Shown here piece by piece: positions 35,886 to 47,100 of a stretch of 64,000 nucleotides of DNA. The notes beneath the pieces are model-generated. The model was not told where the DNA came from. It was given only the letters and a program-made list of their open reading frames with translations, and made no database searches. The translations under genes were made by a program, and so were the position numbers. The stretch is from contig NZ_JAPDHZ010000002.1 of assembly GCF_029525555.1 (NCBI RefSeq), positions 2,021,868 through 2,085,867 of the forward strand, in the 5' to 3' direction. Source of the stretch: Cohnella ginsengisoli. Its GTDB lineage: Bacteria > Bacillota > Bacilli > Paenibacillales > Paenibacillaceae. Numbering within the stretch: position 1 is the first letter of the stretch; each line of letters begins with the position of its first letter.

Positions 35886-36833
35886 CTATCGCGCCAGCAG
35901 CACGTCCTCCCGCTCGCGGAAATAGGCGGCCGACTGCAGGACCATGCGGTCCAGCAGCGCTTTGTCCGGCTTGCCGTACATGGCCGGGTACGGGTCGCCG
36001 CCCGGACCGAGCGGTTCCGGCGTGACGTAGCGGCCGTCGCGGTTGAAGCCGAGCAGATACAGCGCCATGATGACGGTGTCCACATCCAGCGAGCCGTCGC
36101 CCAGCGCGCAGCGGTTGCTGTCGGCCATGTGCAGATTGAGCAGCCGGTCGCCGGCTGCCAGCAGCGCCTCCCCGATGTGCGACTCTTCGGATTGCATATG
36201 GTAGACGTCCGCGTTGATATGCTGCACGCCCGGATGATTAACGGACTGAATATACGCTTCCGCGTCGGCGATCGTATGCACGTAGCTCGTCTCGGCGGAC
36301 CGGATCGGCTCGATCGCCGCCTTCACGCCGTGCGAGACGAACAAATCCGCCACGAGCCGGAGCGTCTCGGCGCTGCGCGCCAGCTCCATCGCGTCGTAAG
36401 GCGTCGGCCTGCCGACCGCGCCCGGCACGACGAGGATATAGGAGCCGCCGACCGAAGCCGCGAACGCGATCTCCCGCTTCAGGTAGTCGACGGCCGCCTG
36501 ACGCTGGAAGGCGCGGTTGCTGGACAGGTCGTTGTCCGCGGAAAACATGCCGCAAATGCCTGCGACCTTGATGCCGTGCGCGCCCAAAATGTCCAGCGTC
36601 TCTTCTTTCCGGTAGCCGAGATCCGGTCCGTAATGGTTGCCGTGCAGCTCGATGAAGCCGATGCCCGCCTTCTGCAGCCGCTCGGCCGTGTCCGTCAGCG
36701 ACTCCATGCCGAAGCCCCAGTTGCTCCAAGACAGATTCAGGCGCCGTTCGAACCGATGCGGATCGTTCTTTTTCAGCGCCTCAAACGCCTCGCGAATCTT
36801 CTCGTTCTTCATTTCATACGTTTGTCGGGACAT
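35886..36833 (-). CDS. Sugar phosphate isomerase/epimerase (xylose isomerase-like TIM barrel)
   Basis: 315 residues of the AP_endonuc_2 / IolE-DTE superfamily. Metal ligands and active-site residues are suggested by FIELHGNHYG, AAIEPIRSAETSYVHT (Glu), INADVYHMQSEE (Asp and His) and LLNLHMADSNR (His/Asp). It probably interconverts ketoses or acts on a keto-sugar from the degraded glycan. It is the last gene of the long minus-strand operon, 37 bp after the bicupin gene, and its stop borders the repeat array. The substrate is not evident. Confidence 0.82.
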   Translation of the reverse strand: MSRQTYEMKNEKIREAFEALKKNDPHRFERRLNLSWSNWGFGMESLTDTAERLQKAGIGFIELHGNHYGPDLGYRKEETLDILGAHGIKVAGICGMFSADNDLSSNRAFQRQAAVDYLKREIAFAASVGGSYILVVPGAVGRPTPYDAMELARSAETLRLVADLFVSHGVKAAIEPIRSAETSYVHTIADAEAYIQSVNHPGVQHINADVYHMQSEESHIGEALLAAGDRLLNLHMADSNRCALGDGSLDVDTVIMALYLLGFNRDGRYVTPEPLGPGGDPYPAMYGKPDKALLDRMVLQSAAYFREREDVLLAR

Positions 36834-36870
36834 CGTTTCTCTACTCTCCTTTATCTCGCGTCCGCCCGAA

Positions 36871-38067
36871 TCAAGGCATCTGCGGATGGTTCGGTCCGAA
36901 GTGCTTCAGGAACACCATCGGCTCCCACTTGCTCCGATTGACGATCGTGACGCCCGCTTGCGCCGCCGCCTCGCCGACGAAAAACTCGTCGCCGCTCATT
37001 TGCCCGAACCGCAGCATGACCGCGGCCTCCGCGTCGTGAACGCCGAACGTGCCATGCCCCTGGATCAGGATCGTCCCGTACGCCGCAGAATCCTTGACGA
37101 CGACCGTCTGGCCCGGCTGCACGGTCAATTCCTTGGCGCCGAAGTATTCGTTTCCGTACGTGATCCACTTCTCCGTATGCCGCTCGTCGGAATGCGCGCA
37201 GACGATCGGCGGACGGAAGTAGTTTTTCTTATAGTGCGGATCGACGTTCTTTTCCCAGTCCATCAGTCCGAGAATATAATCGATGTCCCGCTTCTTGGGC
37301 TCGGGGCAATTTTCCGTCAGAAATTCGTACGGGTACACCTCGCCCCACACGACGTTCTCGTGGACGGAGTTGACGTCGCTGTTCCACTGCGGCTCGTACG
37401 TCAGGTACGAGCCCGGCGCGTGCACGACGCCCGGCGGCGTATACCAGCCGGTGCCGAGCTCGATCCGGTAAGCCCGGGACAGCTCGGTGATGCGGTTGTC
37501 GCCCGATTCGAACTGCAGCAGGCGCTCGCGCACCTGCTCGATCGTCGTATCCGGATCGTATCCGAAGTACGTGGCGGGGAAGACGCCGGGATGATTGTTG
37601 AGCTGCGGCGGAAAATAGTACGCTTCGGGCTTGCCCATCCGTCCGACCAGCTGGGCGGACGCTTCGTCCAGGTGCAGATGGTGAAAGAGCGGCGTCTCGT
37701 AATCGAAGAACTTGGAATACATCGGCCACGTGCCGTACTTGGCATGCAGCGTCTCGCCGATGAGAACGGGGCCGAGCGCTTCGACCGCGTCCCGGAACAG
37801 GAACTTGTCGCTCGCGTCGTCATTGACCGCCACGTAGCTCATCCCCTCGTCCGGTTTGGCCAGCGGACCGTTCATCGCGGGGATAACCGAGGAAAACCAT
37901 CTTTCTTTAATGGAGCCGCGCGCGGCCCCGTATGCGTAATAGTCGTCGGGATGAAGCCGCAGCCGCTTGCCCGCTTGCGCGAAGCGGCGCGGCACGAATA
38001 CGGGAGCGAGCCTGAAGATTCCCTTGCCCCGCTCGTACGTCTCCCAGACTTTAGTCAGGTCGGTCAT
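36871..38067 (-). CDS. Bicupin protein, class I mannose-6-phosphate isomerase-like
   Basis: 398 residues with the metal-binding cupin signature LFHHLHLDEASAQ (His-x-His...Glu) near 130 and a partner histidine in WYTPPGVVHAPGSYLTYEPQWNSD. A second cupin-like strand set lies near the C-terminus (VQPGQTVVVKDSAAYGTILIQGHGTF). It resembles phosphomannose isomerase-like proteins but lacks the canonical full PMI motifs I would require, so it may act on another sugar. Its ATG overlaps the GH2 stop by 4 bp, so it is translated with that gene. Confidence 0.7.
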   Translation of the reverse strand: MTDLTKVWETYERGKGIFRLAPVFVPRRFAQAGKRLRLHPDDYYAYGAARGSIKERWFSSVIPAMNGPLAKPDEGMSYVAVNDDASDKFLFRDAVEALGPVLIGETLHAKYGTWPMYSKFFDYETPLFHHLHLDEASAQLVGRMGKPEAYYFPPQLNNHPGVFPATYFGYDPDTTIEQVRERLLQFESGDNRITELSRAYRIELGTGWYTPPGVVHAPGSYLTYEPQWNSDVNSVHENVVWGEVYPYEFLTENCPEPKKRDIDYILGLMDWEKNVDPHYKKNYFRPPIVCAHSDERHTEKWITYGNEYFGAKELTVQPGQTVVVKDSAAYGTILIQGHGTFGVHDAEAAVMLRFGQMSGDEFFVGEAAAQAGVTIVNRSKWEPMVFLKHFGPNHPQMP

Positions 38068-40724
38068 TTGAAAATCTTCCTTTCTTCCTGCGAATCTTGC
38101 GCATTCAGATGGCGGAACCGGATCTCCGGCGGGTTGGACGGCGCCCCGACTTCAATGGCTTCCGCGCCAAGCCCGCCGGGATGCTTGCTCGCGCAGTAGA
38201 CTGTCACGCGCTTCCGCTCGCCGGGGAAAAGCGTGACGAAGCCTTCGTCCGCCATCGTCCAATACCGGTCCGTCAGCTCCTCCGCGTAAACGTGAAGGAT
38301 CGCTTCATCGCCTTCGTTCGCGAGCAGGAACGTCCGCTTGAACGTATCGAGATACTCGGCCTTTAGGTCTTCGCCCGCCGCCTCCCACTCTCCGTCCGCC
38401 GCTACGCGGAAGCCGTTCGATCCGAGGCCGAGCGCAGGCCGGTAGCACGCATCTGCCTGCGTGGAGAAGTAGTAGTCGTTATCAAGCAATGTCCGACCCT
38501 CCCGCAGCAAGCGAACCCTTACAATGAAAAGCGGCGTGAATTCGGGCGTGATCTCGAACGCCAGCGCGGCGACCTTCTGCATGCTTGCGCGCGGCTCGGC
38601 CCGGAACGTGCCGCGCCACAGCCGCTTGCCCGCCGTCGACATCGCAGCGACCTCCACTTCGTCGCCTTCCGGCGATCCGCCGCTCCCGCTTTCCGCGAAC
38701 AGATCCGCTTGGAACAGGTCCCCCGCCGGATAGACGAGCCGGCGATAATCGAGAGAGGCGTGCGCCGGGGCGAACGCTTGCCCGACCCAGTAATACGCCA
38801 TCTTGGCCTCGCCGTAGTAATCCGTCAGCGACGTGCAGCCTACGTTAGGCCAAGGCTCGTTGAATTGCCAGACGACGCTGCCGCTGTTGCGGAACTGCCG
38901 GCGCCGGTTGGCCTCGACGATAAACCGGAGGCCTTCCGCCTGAATCCATTGGCTGCAGCGGACGAACGATTCGATGCCTTCCGGCTCCCCGAAAAACCAG
39001 GCGTCCCGCTCCCGCGTGTCCCACCAATCGCCATGATGGCGCCAGACGAGATTCTCGTCCATATCGGACACCCGGACGTGGGCCGGACTCAAAAACTTGC
39101 GCATGCTCTTCACCGCGCACAGGCCGTCGACCCCGAATTCGCTGTGGAACAGGCTGTCCGACTGCCCGTAAAACTCGTAATGCTCGGGATGTCCCCTGTA
39201 CTTCCAGCCGCCGTGCACGTCATGGTTCAGCCCCGCGTCCAGGGACAGCATCTCCTGCGGACCGGAGGCGGACGTCGGGAGGAACATCCGGTCCGGATCG
39301 TGGGCCTGTACGAGCGCCTTGAGCAGCGCAAGATTGCCGTTGTCGTAGCCGCAAGGCCGGTTCGGCGCTTCCTTCAGCTCGTTGCCGCCGCTCCAGACCG
39401 CCAGCGAGACGTAGTTGCGCCGGTCCTTGATCGCGGCTTCGGCGGAATCGGCCAGCAGCGCGAGATACTTCGGATCCTCGGGCGGCACCGAATCCATCCC
39501 CGAGCCGGACTGGACGAACTCCTGCCAGACGAGGAGGCCGTGACGGTCGCACAGCTCGTAGAACGCGTTTTTCTCGATCACGCCGCCGCCCCACACGCGA
39601 ACCATGTTGACGCCCGCGCGCTTCATCAGGAGCACCGTCCACTCGTACCGCTCCGGCGTCACGGTGCCGTACAGCATGTCGAGCGGCGTCAAGTTCACCC
39701 CTTTGACGTACACTTTCTCGCCGTTGATCGTAAACGTATAAGGCAGCGCGGACGCGGGACTCTCCTCGTTGAGCATGTAGCCGAGCTTGCGAATGCCCGG
39801 CTTGAACGCGCGCGCGTCCAGCGGCGCATCCCCCCTTCAGCAGTCGCACTTCGAGCCCGTACAGCGGCTGCTCTCCGTGCCCGTTCGGATACCAGAGCCG
39901 CGGCTTTTCCACGCGAAACGAAAAGGCAGCCTCCGCCCGCTCCGGACCGACGGCGATCCGCTGTGTCCCGATTTCGCGGCCGCCCGGATCTGTCAGCACC
40001 GCCTCTGCGGCATAATCCTCCGCCAGAACCTCTTCCGTCTGCGTACCCGCCTCCGTCACCGCCCCCCTCGACTCGCACCTTCAAGCCAACGACGCCCGTG
40101 CCGTCTTCCGCGACGTCCGTGCGGACATGCGCCTCGCCGAGCGACAGCTCTTCATGGACGCGCAGGTACACGTCGTCCCAGATGCCGAGCGGCACGAGCC
40201 GCGCGGAAAAATCCCATTTATAGCCGAAGCGGCTTTTCTGGGTATGCGTCAGCGACGTGCGCCCGATCTGCGACTGCTCCTGAGGCGCGTGCTCGAACAA
40301 GATGCGAAGCTCCAGCGTCTCATGCGTCCGGGCGATGTCCGTAATATCGAAGACGGCCGGAACGAACATCCCTTCATGCTCGCCGAGCGGCACGTTGTTC
40401 AGGTAGACGTGGGCTTTGTAATCCAGTCCCTTGCAAACGAGCTCGACCTTGCGGCCCAGATGCGCAGGGCGCGGAAAGGACGTCCGGTACATCCACCACC
40501 GGTGCTCCACCCATTCGCAGGACAGGCTGTTCAAGTCCCGATGCGGATGCTGAATATAGCCCGCCCGGTACAGGTCGTGCTGCACCCCGCCGGGGGCGGC
40601 GGCGGGCATCCACGCCGTCACGCCCTTCATGGCCTCCCCCCGTCTCCACGCTGCTCGACAGCAGCGGCACGTATGGGTAGAAGCCTTTGAGCTCCCACGC
40701 CAGATCCTTCAAATCGTGCTTCAT
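38064..40724 (-). CDS. GH2 beta-mannosidase-like enzyme (three identical-type frameshifts)
   Basis: 885 residues after repair, starting MKHDLKDLAWELKGFYPY at 40724. It has the GH2 sugar-binding jelly roll (DLYRAGYIQHPHRDLNSLSCEWVEHRWWMYR), Ig-like domains and a TIM barrel with MKRAGVNMVRVWGGGVIEKNAFYELCD, acid/base Glu in WSGGNELKEAP and nucleophile Glu in FHSEFGVDG. This pattern fits beta-mannosidase-type GH2 enzymes. Three C6 runs (39830-39835, 40062-40067, 40636-40641) are each one base too long; correction gives VETGEAMKGVTAW, VRVEGAVTEAGTQ and LLKGDAPLDARAFKPG. No signal peptide, so it trims imported oligosaccharides. Confidence 0.9.
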
Positions 40725-40810
40725 TCTCCAGTTCCCCCCTGCTTTGGCGCATCCCGGCGATTTCCCGATCAAAATCTCCCGAGCGAAAACTTCGGTGCGA
40801 CCGTTCCCGG

Positions 40811-43800
40811 TCAAAATTGAACGCTGGCCGAGAAGCCGAGCTTGCCGGCCGGCACGTTGAACCGCACCCATGCGGCATCGCCGCTGCGCTCGACCGCGCC
40901 TTGCAGCCTCTCGCCGTCCGCAAGCACCGTCGGAGCGGCGTCCAGATGCCGCAGATCGAAAGGTCCGACGCGCAGCTTCACCGCCGGCAGCTCGTCGCTC
41001 GACTGCACGCGAATCTGCGCGCCGTCCGCCGCCAGGCGCAAGTCGTATTCCAGCTTCGCGGTCAAGCGGCGGGCGTCGTCCTCGATCAGGAACGGATAAT
41101 CCCGAATCCATACGCCGTTCCAGCCCTGCGGCAATCTCGAGATGAGGCCGAGCTCGGCCTGCCGGCTGTCGTCCACGCCGATGATGATCTTGAGCGCCTT
41201 CAGAATCTCCGCCTGCTGCACCGCGTTGCCCAGGTCGCCGAAGCGCGAATAGATCTTCTTGGCCCTGTTCACGGCGCCGCCGATCTCCGGCACGATATAT
41301 TGGCGGTAGACCGGACCGTAGATGAGCTTGGCGTTCAGCTTCATGAATTCGGACGCGTCCGCCGTGCGGTCCAGCAGCAGGGAAGCCTGGGTGGTGAAGG
41401 CCGCGTTATAGCCCATCGCCCACGGCACGAACTGCTCTTTATTGACGGCATATTCCTTCTCGTTTAGCGCGTACCATTCCGGATACGTATTTTCCGGGAA
41501 CAGTCCCTTCGTATCCGTGGGCAGCAGCAGCGGGCCGAGCAGGCTGCCCCGGCCGAAGCCGCGGTATTGGTCGGTCCAGACTTGCCCTTTTTCCTCGTCG
41601 TTCACGATATAGAACCGTTCGCTCGCGAGCTTCAGCCGGACCGCCGTCTCCTCCCAGATCCGGGCGGACTCGGACTCGCCGATCGACGCGGCCATCTCCG
41701 CCAAGCCATGCAGCGCCTCGATGCAAGGCAGATCGCAGAAGATCGAGTGTCCGACGGAGATCGGGTACCCCGAGCCTTCGCTGTCCGACCACAGCACCTC
41801 CGTCGCCTTGGATACCTCCGGATGCTCGAACTGCCAGATGATCCAGTCGCCGAGTCCTTTGATGTCCTCCCATCTTGGGCGCAGCCAAGCATCGCGCTCG
41901 GGCAGGCGCTTCCATAGTTGATAGATGAAGAGCGACGTCAGCCCGTGGCCGTCGTTCTCGAAGCAGCCGGTGCCGATCTCGGTGCGCGGAAATTGCAGGA
42001 TGCGGTGAATGTGGCGAGGCAGGCGATAGCCGTTCACCTTCAGATCTTCGTGCTCCTCCCACACGCGAGCCATCTTGAGGCACCAGTCCGCGCAGGCGAC
42101 CGCCTGGTCCACGAAGCCGAAGGCGATCATCTCCATCAGCGTGCGGCCGATGTCCCGCGACCAGGCTTCGTCGTAGTACATGCCCGGGTGCGCCTGATTC
42201 GGATACAGCTTGAAGTCCATCGAGAACGTGCCGCCGATGCCGTCGTAGCCGTAGGACAGCGCGCCCGCCGAGGAGGTGTGGTAGACCCCCTTTTCATCGA
42301 CCTTGCCGGCCATGTCCAGCACATTGTGATAGAACGCATTGGTGAAAAAGTCGGCTTCCCGTCCGCCGGAGAACCGAACCTCCGGTCCCTTGTAGCCGAT
42401 CGGGATATCCAGCTGGAACCGCTGCGGGAAGTTGTCCTCGGTCACGTACATATAGTCCTGCAGCTGGCGGATGCGCGCGAGCGTCGCTTCCTCGTCCACG
42501 CCCGCCAGGCGCAGGGGACGGCGCTCGATGCTCTCCTTCAGCGCCGCCGACAGGCCGGCGCTCTTCGCGGGCAGACTGCCCTCCGGGAGTTCGCCATCGC
42601 GAAGCGGGACGACGGTGATGCCAATCACGACGGGCGTCAGGCCGGATCCCGGCTCCGGCGCGTATTCGATCCGCGCGATCGGCTTGGCCGCGGGATGGAT
42701 CGATGCGATATACTGATGCGTCGGCGTAGGCTGCGCCGGATAGATGCGCAACGATTCCTGCAGCGTGCGTCGGACCTCGGTGAAGGAGACGAAAGGTTCG
42801 GGATACTTGACGAACTTCTCGCCCCACCACGCGCTCTCGCCGATGACGATCGGATAAACGCCGACCTCTCCGTCTTCATAGCAGACCCGCAAGGAGCCTA
42901 GGCTCTGTCCGACCGTCACCTGCTTGTCTTCCGGCGAGTAGCTGTTGCGCTCGCTGACCTTCATGCCGGCGATCAGCACATGCCTGGCCGCGATGCCGAC
43001 GGACAGCGAATACGGCGTACGGCTCGCGAACAACGTCTCCGCGCCGGCCACGAACGGCACGCCGTACAGCTCCGTATATCTCGGCGGCGCGGCGACGACC
43101 TGCCACCCGGCCAGGACGTCGCCGTCTTGGGCGCCGAAGTCTACCCGGAACGCTTCGCCCGCGTCGATCGCGTCGACGCCGATCCATGCCGTATGGGGAC
43201 CGTTGTCGCAGTCCACGATCCGGAGGAACACGGTCCGGCCGAGCATATCCGATACGTCCGTCTCGCTCCAGGCCGGCGGATTCGTATTCGGCGGGTACAC
43301 GGTCCGCAGGATGTCCCCGGACGCGGCGTCTACCAGCTCGACCCGGTTCTTGTTGACCTGATAGAGCTGATAGTAGCCGCGCAGCTTCAGCCGGAGCGTC
43401 GGCGACGCCACCTCGAATACGGGCGACTGGATGATGCCGACGCCGTCGTCGCCCGCAAGACAAGAAGACAGGTGTCTGGCCGTCTTGTTCCCTTCATAGT
43501 CGTTATCCGCGAGACCCCAGATGCCCGAATTCGCTACCGGCGCCGTCAGGCAATAGTAGACGTCCTGCGTCTCCGTCCCGTGAAGCCGGACTTCCTCGAA
43601 GCGGGAGATCGCCAGGCTCGCGCCCTCGCCGGCGAAGGACTTGCTTCCTTTGATCTCCAGGTATACGCGCTTGCCTTTCAGATGGCGGACGAACCATTCC
43701 CGGACGACGAACGCCTCCTTCAACGGCGGCGCCGCTTCCTGAACGATCTCTCCGCCGTCCGCCAGCCGCAGAAAGCAGCCGCCGGAGACGGAAGCGGGGT

Positions 43801-44092
43801 TCAGGACGTCGTAACCGGCCAGCCGAAGCCGAAGCTGATCGCCCTCGACCGTGAACGTCGGCGACCGGAGGCTTTCCGAATGGCCCGCGGTTTTCTCCCA
43901 GACCTCGGCGCCGGGCTCGGCATCATCGCCGTCTGCGCGCGCGGTCAGGCGCCAGCCGCCGGCCGACGTCCAGCCGGACCAGCCTGCGCTGCCGCCCCAG
44001 AGGAGCGTCGTACTTTTCGGTTTGGGAAGAAGGGGCTGGCAGGGGCGTTCGTTAGCGTATCGTTGTTCAGGACGGTCTCGTTCATCGGGCAT
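40811..44092 (-). CDS. Large cytoplasmic (alpha/alpha)6-type glycosidase-like protein, family uncertain
   Basis: 1093 residues from the ATG at 44092 (AGAGGA site). No signal peptide. The N-terminal half contains two related beta-sandwich modules (ESLRSPTFTVEGDQLRLRLAGYD and GIIQSPVFEVASPTLRLKLRGYY, the latter with LVDAASGDILRTVYPPNTNPPAWSETDVSDMLGR, as found beside GH32-like enzymes). The C-terminal half looks like a six-hairpin glycosidase barrel: YYDEAWSRDIGRTLMEMIAFG, HRILQFPRTEIGTGCFENDGHGLTSLFIYQLWKR, WSDSEGSGYPISVGHSIFCDLPCIEALHGLAEMA, VWTDQYRGFGRGSLLGPLL. I cannot assign a CAZy family. It lies between a secreted beta-helix gene and GH2 in the operon. Confidence 0.7.
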   Translation of the reverse strand: MPDERDRPEQRYANERPCQPLLPKPKSTTLLWGGSAGWSGWTSAGGWRLTARADGDDAEPGAEVWEKTAGHSESLRSPTFTVEGDQLRLRLAGYDVLNPASVSGGCFLRLADGGEIVQEAAPPLKEAFVVREWFVRHLKGKRVYLEIKGSKSFAGEGASLAISRFEEVRLHGTETQDVYYCLTAPVANSGIWGLADNDYEGNKTARHLSSCLAGDDGVGIIQSPVFEVASPTLRLKLRGYYQLYQVNKNRVELVDAASGDILRTVYPPNTNPPAWSETDVSDMLGRTVFLRIVDCDNGPHTAWIGVDAIDAGEAFRVDFGAQDGDVLAGWQVVAAPPRYTELYGVPFVAGAETLFASRTPYSLSVGIAARHVLIAGMKVSERNSYSPEDKQVTVGQSLGSLRVCYEDGEVGVYPIVIGESAWWGEKFVKYPEPFVSFTEVRRTLQESLRIYPAQPTPTHQYIASIHPAAKPIARIEYAPEPGSGLTPVVIGITVVPLRDGELPEGSLPAKSAGLSAALKESIERRPLRLAGVDEEATLARIRQLQDYMYVTEDNFPQRFQLDIPIGYKGPEVRFSGGREADFFTNAFYHNVLDMAGKVDEKGVYHTSSAGALSYGYDGIGGTFSMDFKLYPNQAHPGMYYDEAWSRDIGRTLMEMIAFGFVDQAVACADWCLKMARVWEEHEDLKVNGYRLPRHIHRILQFPRTEIGTGCFENDGHGLTSLFIYQLWKRLPERDAWLRPRWEDIKGLGDWIIWQFEHPEVSKATEVLWSDSEGSGYPISVGHSIFCDLPCIEALHGLAEMAASIGESESARIWEETAVRLKLASERFYIVNDEEKGQVWTDQYRGFGRGSLLGPLLLPTDTKGLFPENTYPEWYALNEKEYAVNKEQFVPWAMGYNAAFTTQASLLLDRTADASEFMKLNAKLIYGPVYRQYIVPEIGGAVNRAKKIYSRFGDLGNAVQQAEILKALKIIIGVDDSRQAELGLISRLPQGWNGVWIRDYPFLIEDDARRLTAKLEYDLRLAADGAQIRVQSSDELPAVKLRVGPFDLRHLDAAPTVLADGERLQGAVERSGDAAWVRFNVPAGKLGFSASVQF

Positions 44093-44115
44093 GAGTCCTC
44101 TCTGCAATGAAATGG

Positions 44116-44152
44116 CGTCGCACCCGGCCGGAAAAGCCGGACGGGTGCGACG
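44116..44152 (-). promoter_or_regulatory. Strong intercistronic stem-loop
   Basis: A stem of about 16 bp (CGTCGCACCCG / CGGGTGCGACG outer, CCGG inner) between the beta-helix gene and the 1093-residue enzyme, with no T run. It probably protects or attenuates the message within the operon. Confidence 0.6.
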
Positions 44153-44179
44153 TAATTCAGTCAAATCCGTAAGGCGGGC

Positions 44180-47100
44180 TTAAGGCTGGCCTTCCAGGTG
44201 GCGCGTCGGGTTGTAGCTCGCCACGATGCCGGCGCCGGTCGTATTCTGGCCGAACACGGCCGCCGAGTTCATGACTTTTACGCTTGAGCCGCTGGCGGCA
44301 ACGACAGCGTAGTCGTCCCTGGACAGCTGGTCGGTCACGAGATTCCAGATGTCGACGGTGCCGGAATTGACGACGACGCCGTTCTTGACGCCGCAGCCGC
44401 CGATATTCAGCAAGTGTTCGTTCGAAGCGCCGTTGATGATGATCCACTGCGTATGCAGCCACATGTAACTGTCGCGGATCGCCGAGAAGTTGTCGGTGCC
44501 CGCCCAGTTGTTGAAGAACCCGGCGATCCCGTACCGCTCGGCTTCGCCGTCCATGGACGTCGGGTTCAGATCGTGCATCTGCTCGATCCAGCCTTCCGTG
44601 CTCGTGCCGACCCGTACGAAGTTTTCGGCGCTGAAGCCGAACAGCCGCTTAACGAAGTGACGGTCGCTGCCGTTTGCGATATCGAGTCCGTAGGAAGCGT
44701 TCTCGAACTCGACATTGACGACGTAGGCGTCGTCCGCATTGTTGATCCGCACCGTATACGGGAACTTCTTGATGTTGGTCGACGTGTTCATCGGATTGTT
44801 CGGATAAAAGACGCGCAGTCCGCGAAGTCCCGACTTGTTGCCGTTCAACGTGATAAAGGCGGTGTCCGTGGTCGGCGTCGTCGTATTCTCGCCCTCGTAG
44901 GCGAATAGCGCCGTGCCTTCGCCGGTTGCCCGGGCCTCGATCGCCGTGGAGCTCGCGCCGCGCAGCTCGACATTCGCCGGCACCGTGAGGTGCGTGCTCA
45001 CCCTGTACCAGCCCGGCGGCAGGTAGACGATGCCGCCGCCCGCCGTGCCGGCCGCGTTCAGCGCGCTCTGGATGGCCGACGTGGCGTCCACGGTCGGCAG
45101 GCTGCCGCGCGATGCTTTAACGTACGGCGCATAATATGGCGCCTTGGTCACGTCGTAGAGCGTCGTGCTCGTCGTCTTGCTCGGCGTGCTCTCGGTATAG
45201 GACGCAGGCGGCGGCGGGGTCGGCGAGGTGACGGTGAGCCCCGTGCCGGTCGTTGCGCCCGTCAGCGTATTGTTCGACGCGAACAGCTCCGCGTACGTAT
45301 TAATCCTGCTGAAGTTGATCGAATTCACGCTGCCGGAGAGCGTGCTGCCCAGCACGGCGTTTTTACGGAAGCCCGACTCCATCTTCAGCGCATAATCCGT
45401 GTTCTGGGTGTCGAGCAGCGCAAAGTTCGAGCCCCACGATCCGTCGCGCGGTCCGTCCACGTCCCGAATCCCGTATTTATAATCCGAAGCCTTCAGCTTG
45501 TAATGCTGGGCGGCGTCGTTGTCGGAGAACAAGAAGGCCGTTCCATTGGCCCGCGTATACGCGTCGATCACGCTCTTGGCCGGCGCGTTGTATGCGCTGC
45601 CTGCGTTCGCCCAGTAGGCATTGCTGAACGCGATCTTCTGGGTAGAATCGACCGCCGCCGTCTCCCGCAGCTCCAGGCCGACGTTCAGGGCCGTCCCCTT
45701 GATATTGTCGAACGTATCGAAGCCGTGCACCGCGCCGACCAGAATGCCCTTATAGGCATTCAGGAAAGTCACGTTGTGAACGGATGCCGCGTCCTGGTCG
45801 CCGCGGATGACATAGCCCAGATTGATCGGGACGAGCGGGTTCGAATGGTTTTGGTTCGGATAGTAGAACGTGAGTCCGACGACGCCCGCGTTCGTGCCTT
45901 GCAGACGGATCAGTTCGCCGATATCGCTCGACACGTTCGCCGAGATGACCGTGCCGTAGCTGCCCGTGCCGCTGTCCGGATCGCGCCAGTCGCCGCGGAT
46001 GGAGCAGAACGAATAGACCTTCAGCGTGGAGCTGATCTTGTACGTGCCCGACGGCATCCAGACGGTGCCGCCCCCATGACGAAGCAATCGTCGAGCGCCT
46101 TCTGCACGGCGACTGTCGAGTCCGCCGCGCCGGTCTTGTCCGCGCCGTAGTCGGTGACGTCGAAGTCGGAGATGACGACGTCTTCGGTCGCGTAGGTCGG
46201 CGTGACGACCTTCGTCTTGCGCGGCGTCGTCGCGACGTAGATCCGGTCGATGTCGGTGCCGCCCGCATCGGCGCTATCCTTCTGGATCTTGATCGTGTTC
46301 GAACCTGCGTTCAGTTGAACCGCGACTTTGACTTCCTTATAGATGTTCCAATTGCCCGTCGCGGGGAAGGCGACGCTCATGACCTTCGTCCCGTTGACGT
46401 ACAGACTCTTCGTACGCGTGTCCGGGTAGCCGTTGGAATAGCGGATGGTCAAGTCGTAGTAGCCGGCGCCCGTAGTGGACGGCGTGTTCACGCTGGCGAA
46501 CTGCACATAAGCGCCGTCGCTGTTCAGCGTGCCGACCTTGGAGCCGCCGGACGCGTAGGTATCCGACACTGTCGCCGCACCGCCGCCGACGGTGCCGCTC
46601 TCGGCCTCGTACTTGGTGCCCGACTGGAGCGACTCGAAGGCGTCCCAGTCGATCGCGTTCCCCGTGGACGCCGCGTTCTTGGTGCCGCTGACGGCCACTT
46701 TAAGCGTGTGCACGCCTTCCGGGAGGTTTCGCTTCTCGAACAGAACCAGCTGCTTTTCCCAGACCGGCCCGTACGTATCCACCAGCCCCTGGCTGACGCC
46801 GTCGATATACACGTTCGCCATGCCGTGGTTGTTGTTCTTGGCGCCGATCCAGCGGACGCCCGTTCCGTGGAACGTATACTCGATCGCGTCGTTCGTCGTC
46901 TCGGAGAATTGGACATCGTTATTGTAGTAGCCCGTCGCCCCGCCGTCGTAGACGATCGTACCGCCCGGGGAGATATAGTTGATGTAGTAGTACGGCCCGT
47001 AATTATTCACGATCGTCCAGGCCGATGTCGCGCCGGGCACATAGATACTGTCGATGTCGCTGGCCGGGCTGTCCGCGCTGTCGCGCTGGATCTTGATCGT

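Noticed and set aside
35109..36941. Long open frames through the 51-bp array on both strands, encoding 17-residue repeats
   Set aside because: The unit length is a multiple of 3, so open frames arise automatically in several frames. They lack ribosome sites and run into antisense of a real gene.
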